Assembly (NCBI GenBank): GCA_030248135.1
Contig: JASANC010001151.1
Location: 1 to 64,000 of the forward strand
Direction of reading: 5' to 3'
Source of the DNA: Theristus sp. LFF4_11
Taxonomy: Eukaryota; Nematoda; Chromadorea; Monhysterida; Xyalidae
DNA length: 64,000 bases
Part shown: one piece after another, positions 42,523-64,000 of the stretch
Layout: each line of letters starts with the position of its first letter
Numbering within the stretch: position 1 is the first letter of the stretch
Notes under the pieces: model-generated
The model's input: only the letters and a program-made list of their open reading frames with translations
Database searches by the model: none
What the model was told of the DNA's origin: nothing
Program-made: the position numbers and the translations under genes

Positions 42523-44900
42523 TACAAATGTAAACAATACAATGTATTATGCGCTTGCGCAATTTGTAATTTTCTCTGATGATAATAGACGCCAAAATCT
42601 GACAACGATACATTAAACCTGTCACGTGGATTTATTTGATTCGATCTGTCTCTTTTTTCTCCAAAAGTTATAACCAGCGGATTTTTGCTGACATGTATGC
42701 TTAATGATAATCTCTTGAAAAATAATTGCACAACCATATAAATCCACAATTTAGCCAACGCATCTTAGCTGGGTACGCGATTCGGGTGCGATGGTGATTC
42801 TCTTATTTTGATTTGCATTTTTGATGGCAAAATGGAACATGATGAATGAATACATCAAAATAGAAACAACACTTGACCTATTTCATGGTTTGTCCGGCAG
42901 CTCCTGGCGCCGTGTGAGGTGAAGAGTCACCCAGTGGGAAAAACTGAGAAATGTTCCCAAAAAATCATTCATTTGCGCATTTCACACCACAAAAAAATGT
43001 CCAAAATACATCATATGCATCCGGTCTTGTTTAAAGCCAACTGAATTTGCGTTTTGGGGCTCGAACGATTGTGCCACCAGGAAAGAAAGCGATAAGTGAC
43101 ATTCTGAAGTGGATTATAGCGCCCGTTGCTGCTCTTGACATTACTGCGAAATCACATAATGCCATTGTGTTCTGCCGTTTTTTTATGAATAATATTCGTT
43201 TCCGACGTTGTCATTTTGTGCTTCATCTGCATCCAGTCGTTGAGAATGCACGAGTTAAAAGTTTCACCAGCCGCCCGCCAGCAAGCGCTGCGTTCGCTAC
43301 TCATAACAGAACGCCTCTGCGTGTGCGTGCGGTTGAACTACCGTAGATTCAGAATCACAGCGAATGTGAAAAAAGGTTCAAAGCGGGTCGCGCCGGGCCA
43401 CCCCGGAGAAACAGGAATAATAAATACATTTTGTGAAAGTGCGATGAGTCTGCCCTGGCTGGTGACTGATTTAGATTTGTTTATAATATCAGTATCATTT
43501 TCTTTATGGCCGCACTGTGCTGCAGGCAAAAGTTTGCTCTCCGCATCTTTTCCTAGGCCGCTGATTTATGTTATGCGCACCGCCCAGTTTTTGGCGTTTT
43601 TTTTTCACACCTTCACTCAGTTTTATGACCCTCCTGTACTGTTCTTTCTTTGCTGCGGCCACTTTCAGTTCTCTTAGATGACTGAAAATTATAACTTTTC
43701 GACAATAATGATAATTTTCAAAACGCCCGCCCTCTAGATATTGCTAATTTTGTTGGCAAACTGCGATGTGTATTGCGTCTTAGAGTAATATTTTGATTTC
43801 TGCTCAGCAGGAGTTGTTTTTCTAACACAGTTTTTCATTCGACACACATGTTTTCAGGCATCATAATTGTAATAGTTATAAATTGCATTGGCAATCTTTC
43901 AACTGTGTAGCATACAGGGTTTGTTTTCAAAAAAAACAAAAATATGCATTTTTCTGTATCACACCTTACAAATTGTCTGTGTCTGTCAGCTCAAAACATA
44001 CGTGTACCAGCGAGACCGCTGCATACTCAAGCTTTATAAGCTGACTAGAGTTGATGTTATTGTTTTTTTCGTTCACATGTTCGGTTTCAGTGGTCTTTCA
44101 ACAACAAAAGTCGGTGCTGAATTGTGCTTGTTTTGCTTTGTGTTCGAACAGTGAAAATTCAGTGTGTTTTCCGTTTTTATCGCATTAACCGGATAGCCGT
44201 ACTTTGCTTGTAGTTGTGTACTTTTTTGCGCTTTTTTGAGCTTGGCATCATTTTTTTGAAAACTGTTGCTTATCGTCTCTTAGTCTCTCGCAGGCGGCTT
44301 ATCAAGCTGCGAATCCCCTGGATGCAGCTTACTGATCGTATTTCAGCGCGCAAATTAGATGATCATTTTGATAGCGTTTTTGCTTGTTATTATCACACAT
44401 TCAGCTCATTTGCTTCTGCATTGAAATGTGTGAGCACGCACGTTTGTCCCATATGAAATTATTCGCAGTTTGTTCTTCTTGTTACATGATCAAACAGAAT
44501 ACATGTTCAATATACCATCCACGTTCAATGAAACATGAAGCAGGCTTCATGCGGAATAGAAAGCCCAATCGCAGAGCACCCTCAAAAACAGGTCTGACAA
44601 AATGGAATTACGCATTTGTTCATTTGTGCGCCGTTGAAATGTGTTTGCACAAGTGTTTTTTTCAGCTAGCGCAAAGCACGTTTTTTTATGTTCGACAATA
44701 TTCCAGATACCCTTTCAGTTTCATTCGGAAATTCTCAAACTCACAAAATTTTCAATATTTCACACAGAGAGAACGTGCGAAACGTGTCCATGCGCATTTG
44801 AAATGATGAAAATAACTGTGGTGCCAAAAAGGTGACGACATAACTACAAAACTCGTCCGCAACACACCGCCACTTGCACATTGCCGTGTTTGCCGCAACA

Positions 44901-55073
<10,173 letters not shown>

Positions 55074-58000
55074 GCGGACGCAGCAGCCAGCAGTTCGTTC
55101 GCGCGCACGTCTGTTTGCTTGTGTCAGCTGGAAAAATTGTTTCTGTTGTTGGTTGAGTTGTTTTTTTGCAAGATTTTTCCAAGTGACTGCACTTATTCGG
55201 AGGTATGTCGCCACACTGTTTCTGTGAGTTTTTGCATTGGTCGTTCTCAGTTTTACTTGAGGATAGGGATATAATGATTGGAATCAGTGGTTCATGTTTT
55301 GATCGCCGAGTTTTTTTTGTTGTAAAAATACGCTGTAAAATTTACCGTTTGTTTCATCTGCAGCTAATTTATTGCGCACTTTTACCGCAAAATCTCGCGA
55401 TATCAAGCTTTATCGGAGTGCAATCGTAACAAGTTACAATGTATGTTTGTTGCATTTTTTCTGTCGCACATTTTTAGAAGTAAAAACTATAAATTGGTTC
55501 ATATTCCTGTGCACATACAGATTGTGATACACTGTTTTTGTTCCAACTTATCAATTAATTAAACAACACCTTGTGAGTTGCGGTGAACCTACTTCAGTTT
55601 TTTTTGAAATTGTCGCCCACATGTATTGTATTTTTGTTTTACTGAGTTTTTCAAGGTTATAATTCAGCCAGAAACTTGCCAATTCTGCCGGAATTCTTTT
55701 ACGCTAAGCTCCTTTTCAGCTTTCTCGCCAGTCCACGTACAACGTATTTTGTATGATTCTTTTGCTAACCTCAGCGGCATTGCTAATCACGCATTAACTG
55801 ACGTTGTTGTCATTTATGGCTGATAAGGTAATTTTGAGAAAATGTTACAGCAAGCACTTTTACGATTCGGATTAGCATCTTAGTCACTCACAATTGGAAG
55901 GTTCTTGTCTGTTTTCACCACGTTATCACACATTATATTGTTTTTAAAAATTGCAGCCAATAGTGCTGTCGGTTTCACACTGAAAACCACGACTTGAAAG
56001 CTACGTGTATATTGAAGTGCACCAATGAAAGAATAAACCGAGTCAAGTACATGTACATTACATCGTTTTTCTTTTGTTACTGAAAATGGTGTGGCTGTTC
56101 GGAATTTGTCTGCTGATCTAAATGATATCAAACAGTGTTATCGAGTTGGCGTCATTTCTGGCAACCAGCTGACCACAGTCATAAGCACAAAGCAGCATTC
56201 AATGGCCAACGAATCGTTCGTCGACAGCCGGGTCACAAAGTCCGTTGAAAAGGCCACAATCAAACTTGTCTGCTTTACCGGATCTGTTACGGAATGTTAC
56301 CGAAACGTTGATTAATGAAGAGCACTTGACCAAAGTGTGTGTGTCGGAAACAAACGTCCGAGAAACAATAACGTATCACTTTCAACTACCGCAATAAACC
56401 AAGATTGAGCAGCGCCAAGCAAATGCTCTTTGTTGTCGAGCGGTGCACACTTTGTGAAGTGCAAATATGCTCGTTTGGCTTCGACTCGGGCAAAAACGTG
56501 TGAAAACTGGCACCGCCCTGGTGATTAATCAAAAAACAAGAGCAAAGTGTTGCACGTGTGCGCCAAAGGCTGTCCGTGAAGTGTGAAGTGAACGAAAATA
56601 AAGCCAATTTGTGTGTGTGGCATATTGCAACAAATTGCACCAGAGCGCGTTGTAACATTACAGCACAAGGCGACGTCTATGCAGTGAGCTTTCAAAGGGT
56701 CGTATAAAAGCAATAACAATTTTGAATCAAAAATGGTGTTCCGAGAGTGCTGATCAGATCGGAGTTGTTGTTGTCGTCGTTCAAAGTTCACCATCACGGA
56801 AAAAGTGACATGTTTTTCAAGTGTCTGTGTACCACTGGACACCGCAGAGGGCGCAAACGTTTTGAGCAAAACACACCGAGACGGTTTGTTAGCAATTGTG
56901 CTTGCGTACGTTGACAAATTGACAGCCGGTGCCTGTTGCCTTCCGGGCTGTGCCGAGGCGACCGGATGAATGACGACAAATGGTGTTCGCGGTGGAACAG
57001 GTTTTGGCGTCAATGGCCACAACTGAACTGGTCAACATCTTCCCATCATATGCTGCTCACTCATCGGACGGGGAGTGGGTTTTCTGGTGGAAATGTTTGT
57101 CACATTACAGTCCAGTCTTGACTTCTCCAAAAAGTGCAGTAGTGAAATAGGAATTCCAACCGTGACAATTACAAAAAAACCACTGCGTTTCAATACTGAA
57201 ATGCATCCAACAAGATGCCGTTTGATGAATGCGCTTTCATTCAGCGTGCAAATGGGTGGCGAAATCCACGTTCGTGTTTCCCGCAGCGCATGAATAATTG
57301 AACACCTGTGCAACTGGCTTCAATGAACGAATCGAAATGACATTTCACGTACTTCAGAACAGCGAACGACTGCTGAAAGGTGCAAACTGCGACTAGTGCT
57401 TCAGTTACAGTACAGTTAAAGTGCACCAATTTGAAAGAACGAATCTTTTGAAGCACTCCTTGCGAACGATTAGCCTTGTCTTGTTCATGTGAAACGTGCG
57501 CACATTGCAATGTTTCCATTTAAAGGCGCTTTCAAAATGGTTCTAATTTAGTTGTCTACAAATTGTGCCGAGCAAACACTGTTAGCCACTGGTTCATGTC
57601 TGTAGTCTGCATGGATAATGACATTTCTCAAGTGTATATTCTTTCACTCAGAAAGCTTGCGACACAGAGCTAAGTTATTCGAATATACACGATTTTCCTG
57701 CTCATTTACACACAGTTTTGAAGCTTTTTACAGACCCCACCGATTCCCAGCCTGCATTTTCTAATTGGATTTTAAAAATTCGTACAATTACAGAAGAAGC
57801 ACAAGAAAGTGAAACAGTTGCACACCGGTGAACAGTTGGGGACCGATGCTTTGCTTAGTTTTTAGGGATGAGTAATTTTGTAACATGTTTTCAAATCTTT
57901 GACTGGAAAAAACTAATACGCACATTTTTGGATGGAACTGAAACAATACTGGCAACGAAATTGAATCCCGACACCGGCAAGGACTGAATCACAGTTAGCA

Positions 58001-58299
58001 AGAACACTGTTCCAAAGAAGTATATAGACAGAATCTAAGCATGTAAAACCAAAGTCAAGCAACCACCCACAAAACAATAAGAACGTTCTCCATAAAATCC
58101 ACAACAGAATTCACAGAGACAATGTCAAAAAACAATGTGCTAAAACAGATCTAGTGTCATATCACTGAGTTGAACTGAGCAAATCGTACAAATAAATTTC
58201 TATTTTATGATTCTTGCCAAACTAAACCAAACCAAAACACAAACAACAGAAAGCGAACACGAACACCAAGCAGGCCGCTGACAACGGCACTGTCGAGCA
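55074..58299. other. Intergenic region between convergent netrin and sideroflexin
   Basis: About 3.2 kb. It holds the netrin 3' UTR at the left and the sideroflexin 3' UTR at the right. Overlapping open frames on the minus strand at 56525-57022, 57032-57313 and 57241-57519 have no known motif, and their codon content looks random. No transposon was recognised. Confidence 0.5.
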
Positions 58300-61200
58300 T
58301 CACAGGCCTTTGTTGTAGTACACGAGCGACGGTGCGTTCGACTGCGAGCGGATACGCGCTTGCAACTCCGGCTCAAGTTTGTCCACTGCTATCGAGCTGC
58401 AAAAACACATCACCAAACTGGACGGAACACCATCACAGTTGCTGTTTCGATTTCGATTCAATTCCACACAGGACAAGTGGATTCGCAACAATTCCATCCA
58501 TTCCCTGACCAAATACGCAACACATACACACAAGCACACGAGTCCGCTGGAAGTGCGGGCAATGTGCGCGCGTTCGTTATCAGCAACAAACAGTGAAGAC
58601 ACTCCAAACGAGCCCAATAATAAACACACTGCAGTCGGCAGGCAGTGCTCGCCGCATGCACCATCTGGCTGTGTGCTGATTAAAAAAAAACAGCACGATT
58701 GACACCAATTTTAAGCAGTTGCGTGTGGCGATGAGACGCATCCTCTCTGCGCGTAAGCTCCGCAAGAGCTCGTTTCAACTCACGACATCTGCGGAAACAG
58801 CGCGCAGCACAGTGGAGTGGCAAACACCAGAATGAAACCGACGAGCGAGATTTGCAACGGCGCTGTCAGCAGATGTGAGCGCGTCTGAAGACAGAAAATT
58901 TGTAAAAACTAAAAATTGGATCACGTCAAAAGTGTGACACAAAAGCGAGCAGAAGTTGTGCCCGTAATGTCGCGCGCTTACCGCATACCACGGCTTCTTC
59001 TCAAGTGCGTTGATTATAAACGGTGGAATCCCTGAAATATGACGAACAACATGTGCAGTGTCGCTTGCAAACGAATTTCACAAAGCAAAAAACATGAGAA
59101 AAAACACACGCACACATTCCAGGGCTAGCCATGAGAATGCGACTGACGACCACTTGTGTGATGGCCCACTTGGCAGCGACTTTTGATTCGCCCATTTTTC
59201 GACCGTTCTCATCCAGCACCGCGATGCCGGACGTCAGTTCACTGCAAAAGATAACAAACAGCATGTGATGCGAAATCCGAGGAAAATTAAAAAAAAAACA
59301 CATAACATTCCGTCATGCCGACGCTACGTGAAACTCTAACATCATGTGCAGTGTGACAAGCTATTCAATCTGACCAATCACCGCTTGTAATTCAAAAACA
59401 CATGGCTGAAGCGGCAGCGGGTGTTGCGCTTACCCGCGACGCATCAGGGGAATGTTGACGGCATTGGCGGCTGCGACCGCAAAGAACGGCACAAAACGAC
59501 CGGCGATCGGCGGCAAGCTCTGGTTACGACAGAAAAAAAAACCGTTACTGTTCGGTTTTGCGTTCTGTACTGTTTTTGTGGACACGTTTGGCTTTCAGCA
59601 AGCTGCGCGCAGGCACGCACAGCGAACAACGCCACGTTGTCATAGCCGGCTGAGTGGCTGAGTGGATAGCACTTGGGACTTCCAATCGGAAGGCCCGGGC
59701 TCGAATCCGCTCGTGACCACTCGGCTGCCCCGGGTTGCGTGGGGCTTAATGGTTCGGCAGCATAAACGTCGGCTTTCTTGATTCACAAGATTGCTGTTCC
59801 GGTGGCGAGGAACTTAATGACATCGCGCCCATGCATACCAGCGCAGCTTGCCCAACGCCCACTGCTATAGCAGAAAAACTGCGTCCAACGTCGCAGCCCA
59901 TGTGGTGGAGAATAAAAAATTGCGACACTGCCTTCCCCAAGGGCGTTGGGTAAGGATAAAAAGGCGGCAACAAACAACAACAACATTGTCGCATCTGCTG
60001 CACTTGCCCCCGCGACAGGCCATCGCAGTCGCTCACCTTGACCATGCTGTTCAGTCCCAGGGCAGTCACAACACTGGCCGTTGTTGCGGTCGCGTACGAC
60101 AACGCGATTTCTCTGAATAACGTTGGCAATGTTTCAGTTGCAGTGAGGCGTTGCAAGTATTGTCATGAACAAGCGACTGTGCATTGTTAGAAGCAGACTT
60201 GTTGGAGAGCGCGTCGCCGCTTCGATTCGTGTAGTTGACGACGGCGTTGAACGACTGATTGAACCACTGCCAGAAGATCACTGCTGGGGTTGTTCTGCAA
60301 AACAACGCCAAAAAAACAATCATCCTCACTAGGGATGGAGCCGGTTCCGGTCCGGATTCCGGATTCCGGCGCCTAAAATTGGATCCGGATCCGGTCCGGA
60401 TTCCGGCGCAATTTTGCCGGATCCGGCCGGATCCGGCCGGAATGGCCGAGACCCGCGAATTAACCAGTTGATTCCTCCGTTTCAGAGCTGTTCAATGGTT
60501 TGACAAATTTGTTTCGGTGCTTTGTTGGTTTTGTTGTTGTGCATTTGACACGTGATCAGTGAGCGTTTCTTTAGTTTAGTGTTCCGTTCAATGGTAAATG
60601 GTTCACTGCTTTTGTCTTGAGTGGTAAACTTATGTGCAGCATCGTCCATTTTAAAAAACGTGGCTGTCAGCTTTTGGCCGACGTTGTTGATGAACAATAG
60701 CAGTTTTTTTTGAAATCAGCCATCTTCGTTGGTCAGTAGCTGTCAAACAGTTGATTTTTTTGTGAGCCCCAGAACATCAGCGATTTTAGCGACGTGTGTT
60801 ACCATGGGTATGCGGGGGTGCCGTGATCCCCTAAAACCCGATAAACAACCCCAACGACGAATCCACGAGACGACGAATCCATTTCAATGGTGTTGCCCGC
60901 CGTTTGCGCACTGAAGCAGCGCATCGAACAAGTCGATGCGAGTGGCATTGGTACGACGAAAGAAACGCTGCTGACCAGCATCGACACACGCTTCCGTGCG
61001 CGTTTCCACAACGAATCCAACATCATGGCCACGTACGTTGATCCGCGATTCAAGAATACTGCAGTCATCTTCGAAAATGAAGGCGCGATTCGTTGTGAAC
61101 TACTTCACATTGCAAAGAAAATCTTGAAACGACCGGAGACGCCCACAAACTGCGACGATACATCCGAGATCGCGAACAACGACGATAACGAAAGTGAACG

Positions 61201-63277
61201 CGAGCCCGAACCAAAAAAGAAATCGACTGGCCTCTACGGAGGCATCGAGTTTCACGCTGCGCGACCGCGCAACCCGTCAGGCGAATCCAGTCTCGAAGAC
61301 GAACTGCGCGACGAAATGAATATGTACGAGTCGGATGTTTTTATCGACGAACCGGACAAAAGTGATCTAATGCTAGACTTTTGGCGGCTGAACTCGTCTA
61401 AATACCCCAAACTATCGACAATCGCGCGCAGATACCTGGCACCGCTACCAACAAGCGTGGCAAGCGAACGAATGTTCTCTGAAGCCAGGCAGGTGTTTGT
61501 GTACAGCCGATCTCGTCTGTCAACTGAGAACGCCGAAAAGGTCATGTTTCTGAATGGAGTGTTGCCAGCACTTGATTATCCCTATGCGATGTGAATTTTG
61601 TCAATTGTTGTTGTTGTAATTTTTGGTTGGTTCACGTGCTGTGTCTTGTTGACTTTGTTTCTGTGTCAGTGCTGTTTTATGCTAAAAATGTGATGAAGAA
61701 GCGATGAAATGTGCGTATATGTTTTTTAGACATAAAAAGGCCATTCCGGTCCGGATTCCGGCAATTTTTGCCGGATCCGGCCCGGCCGGAATGGGCTTTT
61801 GCCGGATCCGGCCCGGATTCCGGCAAATTTGCCGGATCCATCCCTAATCCTCACCGTGAACGTGCAAAAGAACCGCACTATAAGAAAAAATCCTCTCCGG
61901 AATTTTGAATTAGCAATCAAAACGGATAAATTGGTGGTAGGTTAGCTGATATTTTACTCAGACTATATTATCTGTGCGAGGTAAGACGCATTTGGGCAGC
62001 TCTGCCTGGCCGTATCCGTCGCACTGACGAGCCGAGGCACCGCAGTGAACGTTTAGGCCAATCCATGCACACAAATTTGTAGGGCACGTCACGTCACGTC
62101 TTCATTCATGATGCAAAAAACAGCAATCCGGCACGTCCAGATATCTTTAGAACACGTGCTCAGCTCGTTTATATACGAATTCATACTTGACGTCCCGTGA
62201 CGTGCCGTATATATACATGTCGTGCATGAATTGGCCTTTTACCCACTTTTAAGGCCCGTTTAGCCGTCCGTATTTGCATCCGGCACGGCACGTCACGTCA
62301 AACCTCGTTTATGCTGCAAAAAAGAGCAATCCAGCACGTCACGTCTTGTTTTAGAACTCGCGCTCGTTTACGCCCTTGTACGGCGACGTGCGTCAACGTC
62401 CGGACGGCTAAACGGGCCTTTACCTTACCTGGCAAAACCGCAAACAGCGAACTTCATGTGATGCTAAGCAAGCGCACAAAGGAAACAGTCGCAGACCTAT
62501 AGAAGGTCATCATGCAGCCCGTGATCGACATGTTCATCGGCACCTGCGCAGACATTCGCCCGATGATAAACTGCTTCTCGTGCGTCTCCGGGTGGAATGC
62601 CGAGTCGAACACGCTCTTCGCACGCCACAGCTCCTCCACCGTCAGCTTAGGCGGCATTTTGTCATGTCTGAAACGAAACGACAGAATGACAACGGCAAAT
62701 GAATGAAACACGAATCCTCGTGCAGAACAGAACAGACCGCATTCGGTTCCTTAGTCGGTATCATTCATTTCGGTTTTTATGGGTTCTATTTTATTTTTGG
62801 AAATACTGAAAAATAAGGCTTTTATTTCCGGAAAACGGACCAGAACCTGAAAAAACCGGCGCCTTCGTATTCTCTTGACATAACTTCAAAAAACCGTTTT
62901 TCTCAATTTTTTGTCGGTTACAACACCAGAAAAAGCTGGATTTCACGATTTCAGTGAAAAAAAACTGTTTTATTTTTCTGCCATTTCATTCATTCTTTTC
63001 CTGCCGCTCTGCCCTGGTAGGTAATCATTCTTTGGACAACATACAACAAGCGAAAAGCACAAACATAACAGCGGCCAAGCCAAGCACGCACTCACTGATA
63101 GTCTTCGATGATTTGCCTCGCTTCGTCCAGTTGCGCGTCACTGCACAACAGATTGAGCGGGTTGGTGGTGATGAAAAAGTGTCGAGCACGGCCCCAGAAC
63201 GTCGACTGGTCATATCGCGGGCGCGCGATGTTTGGCCGCTCCGAATTGGGCAGACGCGCCACGATGCGCTCGTCCAT
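58300..63277 (-). CDS. sfxn: Sideroflexin (SFXN1/3-like mitochondrial serine transporter)
   Basis: Inner-membrane carrier of mitochondria; human SFXN1 and SFXN3 move serine in for one-carbon metabolism. Nine exons: 63096-63277, 62497-62667, 60199-60294, 60037-60112, 59434-59519, 59114-59241, 58982-59031, 58784-58884, 58300-58396; 987 nt, 328 aa (human SFXN1 322). Hallmarks: [19 protein letters not shown] in exon 1, ELWRAK and [20 protein letters not shown] in exon 2, [19 protein letters not shown] in exon 3, [20 protein letters not shown] in exon 5, [16 protein letters not shown] in exon 6, [12 protein letters not shown] in exon 8 and VYYNKGL at the end. The ATG at 63277 gives [10 protein letters not shown]; a GTG 33 bases upstream is not needed. 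The exon 6-7 junction (ATG T|GG ATT) was the hardest to place. Intron 2 holds a hAT and other repeats. Confidence 0.96.
59645..59983 (+). mobile_element. tRNA-derived SINE family A, copy 3
   Basis: Head GCCGGCTGAGTGGCTGAGTG, box B GGCTCGAATCC, body with GAGGAACTTAATGACATCGC, and (AAC)n tail. It lies in sideroflexin intron 4, antisense to the gene, the tail about 53 bp from the 5' splice site of exon 4. Flanks TTGTCAT and TTGTCGCAT may be an eroded target duplication. Confidence 0.9.
60330..61846 (+). mobile_element. hAT transposon, family H1, internally deleted
   Basis: The ends TAGGGATGGA and TCCATCCCTA are inverted, with long sub-terminal GC-rich arrays of CCGGATCCGG/CCGGATTCCGG on both sides. 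A perfect 8-bp target duplication ATCCTCAC lies at 60322-60329 and 61847-61854. The 1517 bp contain only the C-terminal part of a transposase. It lies in sideroflexin intron 2 in antisense orientation, 36 bp upstream of exon 3. Confidence 0.95.
60887..61594 (+). pseudogene. hAT transposase C-terminal fragment (ZBED-like)
   Basis: A 235-residue open frame carried by the hAT element. It matches the C-terminal half of hAT transposases of the ZBED type: TYVDPRFKN near residue 50, an acidic, variable middle, then the dimerisation region [20 protein letters not shown] and [13 protein letters not shown], ending in [15 protein letters not shown]. The BED zinc finger and the first catalytic acidic residues are absent, since full-length relatives run to 600 or more residues. 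The frame is open and well preserved, so the internal deletion may be recent. It is called a pseudogene because the protein cannot be complete. Confidence 0.85.
62054..62238. mobile_element. MITE family M3-like, copy 2
   Basis: AGGCCAATCCATGCAC at the left and GTGCATGAATTGGCCTT at the right are inverted. The interior carries GGCACGTCACGTCACGTC and GACGTCCCGTGACGTGCC, also inverted. It resembles 62251-62420 and 51659-51808 inside but has different tips. Confidence 0.65.
62251..62420. mobile_element. MITE family M3, copy 3
   Basis: AAGGCCCGTTTAGCCGTCCG at the left and CGGACGGCTAAACGGGCCTT at the right are perfect inverses for 20 bp. The interior has GGCACGTCACGTCAAAC and GACGTGCGTCAACG. Perfect ends suggest a young insertion. 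Confidence 0.85.
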
Positions 63278-63420
63278 TGCTGCTGAAGCGGAACTGGAAA
63301 CTCGCACCACTTGCTGTTTTGCTGAACACCGGCTGATCGGTTGGTCGTTGGTGTCGTGTGTGTAGTGATTGTGGTTTCTGCAAATAAACTCAAAAATACA
63401 CTACAGTTCAACTCAATAAA

Positions 63421-63577
63421 CATAACCAACTAGCTTATTATTGGTTGGTGATCGTGATGCATGCTTCGGCGCGAACGGAACTCTTGCCTCTCCACAGCAA
63501 TGCCTGCACAGAATGCATGCCTCACGTGATAACCAACCAATCAGCTGGTTGGATATGTTATTGAGTTTACAATTTAC
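63421..63577. repeat. CCAACCAATC repeat, copy 2
   Basis: CATAACCAACTAGCTTATTA then TTGGTTGGTGATCGTGATGC at the left, and GCATGCCTCACGTGATAACC then AACCAATCAGCTGGTTGG at the right, are imperfect inverted arms; CTCCACAGCAATGC lies between. Matches 25195-25330. It lies about 145 bp upstream of the sideroflexin start codon. Confidence 0.6.
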
Positions 63578-63632
63578 AATTTACAAGTCCAATTCTAACA
63601 AAATAAGAAAAACGTCCACAGAAAGACCACAG

Positions 63633-64000
63633 TAGGGTTGTTAAAAAAAACAAAAATCGTCATTTTTGTTTAAAAAAAAAATTTTTTTTTTTTAAATTTC
63701 AAAAATCAAAGTTGTGCTAAATCAATCAGGGAGTCCGAAGAACCACATATGATATGCAAGCGCCTCCCGAATGACTCCCGTATGGCGGAACTTTGCAGAT
63801 TTTGTTTTGGTGACCTCAATTACCCCTTTTCCAAACCGTCACCATGCCTCTTCTTGTGTTTTGACCTCCAAAACGTCACTAATTGTCCCCAGCTAAGCTA
63901 ATGCTAAAGTGAAGACAAACATACCGCCTTGAAATTCGATCAATTCTTCTGATGGTGTCGCGACGACACGACACGAAGCAGCAACCAGACAACGTAGCGC
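63633..64000. mobile_element. Non-autonomous hAT-like element, family H2, copy 2 (cut by window end)
   Basis: Starts TAGGGTTGTTAAAAAAAACA and then follows 39584 backwards for at least 300 bp (AAATCAATCAGGGAGTC, CCGTATGGCGGAACTTTG, TGACCTCAATTACCCC). It is the inverted second copy of 38743-39584. The other end is outside the window. Confidence 0.85.

Larger units (their letters stand above)
37341..44900. other. Repeat-rich intergenic region upstream of netrin
   Basis: About 7.5 kb between the L35 exons and the netrin start. It contains the missing L35 5' exon somewhere, a palindromic repeat (38136-38208), a G/C homopolymer tract (38640-38720), a hAT-like element (38743-39584), a (TTG)n microsatellite near 41576-41608, a mariner-type MITE (42073-42522) and a doubtful small ORF (40484-40849). 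Open frames at 41168-41551 (minus) and 43216-43677 (plus) showed no family signature. The netrin promoter should be at its right end. Confidence 0.55.
61950..62460 (+). repeat. Copy of the 4067-4352 repeat, split by two MITEs
   Basis: The left part (TTTTACTCAGACTATATTAT, GCAGCTCTGCCTGGCC, GCACTGACGAGCC) runs to about 62053. The right part (TACCTGGCAAAACCGC, AGCGAACTTCATGTGATG) resumes at about 62421. The order matches 4195-4352. The interruption consists of the MITEs 62054-62238 and 62251-62420. In sideroflexin intron 2. Confidence 0.65.
63278..64000. other. Region upstream of sideroflexin to the window end
   Basis: Contains the sideroflexin promoter, a CCAACCAATC repeat (63421-63577) and the start of a hAT-like element (63633-64000). 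No gene recognised. Confidence 0.55.

Noticed and set aside
43216..43677. 153-residue plus-strand ORF upstream of netrin
   Set aside because: No recognisable family, no signal of coding bias, and overlapping frames of similar length.
56525..57519. Cluster of minus-strand ORFs after netrin
   Set aside because: Three overlapping frames with several cysteines looked like a lost lustrin module at first, but spacing and CC pairs do not fit, and no splice pattern joins them.
57795..57865. Alternative last exon of netrin (frame KKHKKVKQLHTGEQL)
   Set aside because: A CAG precedes a short basic frame with a stop, but exon 7 already completes the NTR domain and nothing links this segment to netrin.
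60887..61594. Domesticated ZBED-type host gene
   Set aside because: The frame lies inside a mobile element with intact ends and an 8-bp target duplication, so it is simply the transposase remnant.

Overview
The window looks like nuclear DNA of a multicellular animal, most likely a nematode. Every recognisable gene is split by GT-AG introns. The netrin most resembles worm UNC-6, and the large secreted proteins that mix Kunitz domains with lustrin-type cysteine modules are typical of nematodes. The DNA is crowded with short non-autonomous transposons and tRNA-derived SINEs. I cannot name the species.

Layout. (1) 1611-23209, minus strand: three head-to-tail paralogous genes, called here A (1611-8553), B (9577-15186) and C (16531-23209). 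Each has a signal peptide, two EB-like modules, five Kunitz modules alternating with lustrin-like modules, a tail of nine or ten lustrin-like modules, and a stop just after a final Cys-Cys-Gln. (2) 24573-31390, plus strand: acetoacetyl-CoA synthetase (AACS, worm SUR-5), 16 exons. (3) 32177-35938, minus: proteasome ubiquitin receptor RPN10/PSMD4, 10 exons. (4) 36246 to about 37340, minus: mitochondrial ribosomal protein L35, first exon not found, only about 300 bp upstream of RPN10. (5) 37341-44900: repeat-rich, no gene I trust. (6) 44901-55073, plus: netrin (UNC-6), 7 exons. (7) 58300-63277, minus: sideroflexin, 9 exons, with a hAT transposon in intron 2.

The genes do not form one pathway. 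AACS (cytosolic ketone-body use), L35 (mitochondrial translation), sideroflexin (mitochondrial serine transport) and RPN10 (proteolysis) are housekeeping, netrin is an axon-guidance ligand, and the A/B/C cluster encodes probable secreted or matrix protease inhibitors.

Mobile DNA is the other main content: two SINE families with (AAC)n tails (three and four copies), two hAT-type families with 8-bp target duplications, several Tc1/mariner-type deletion derivatives, and many palindromic MITEs, some nested. The most unusual pattern is that five of the seven SINE copies sit within about 20 bp of a splice site, and one of them duplicated the 3' splice site of an RPN10 exon.

Exon coordinates for AACS, RPN10, netrin and sideroflexin were read by hand from splice signals, phase and family similarity, and each total is a whole number of codons. 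Module coordinates in genes A-C are approximate.
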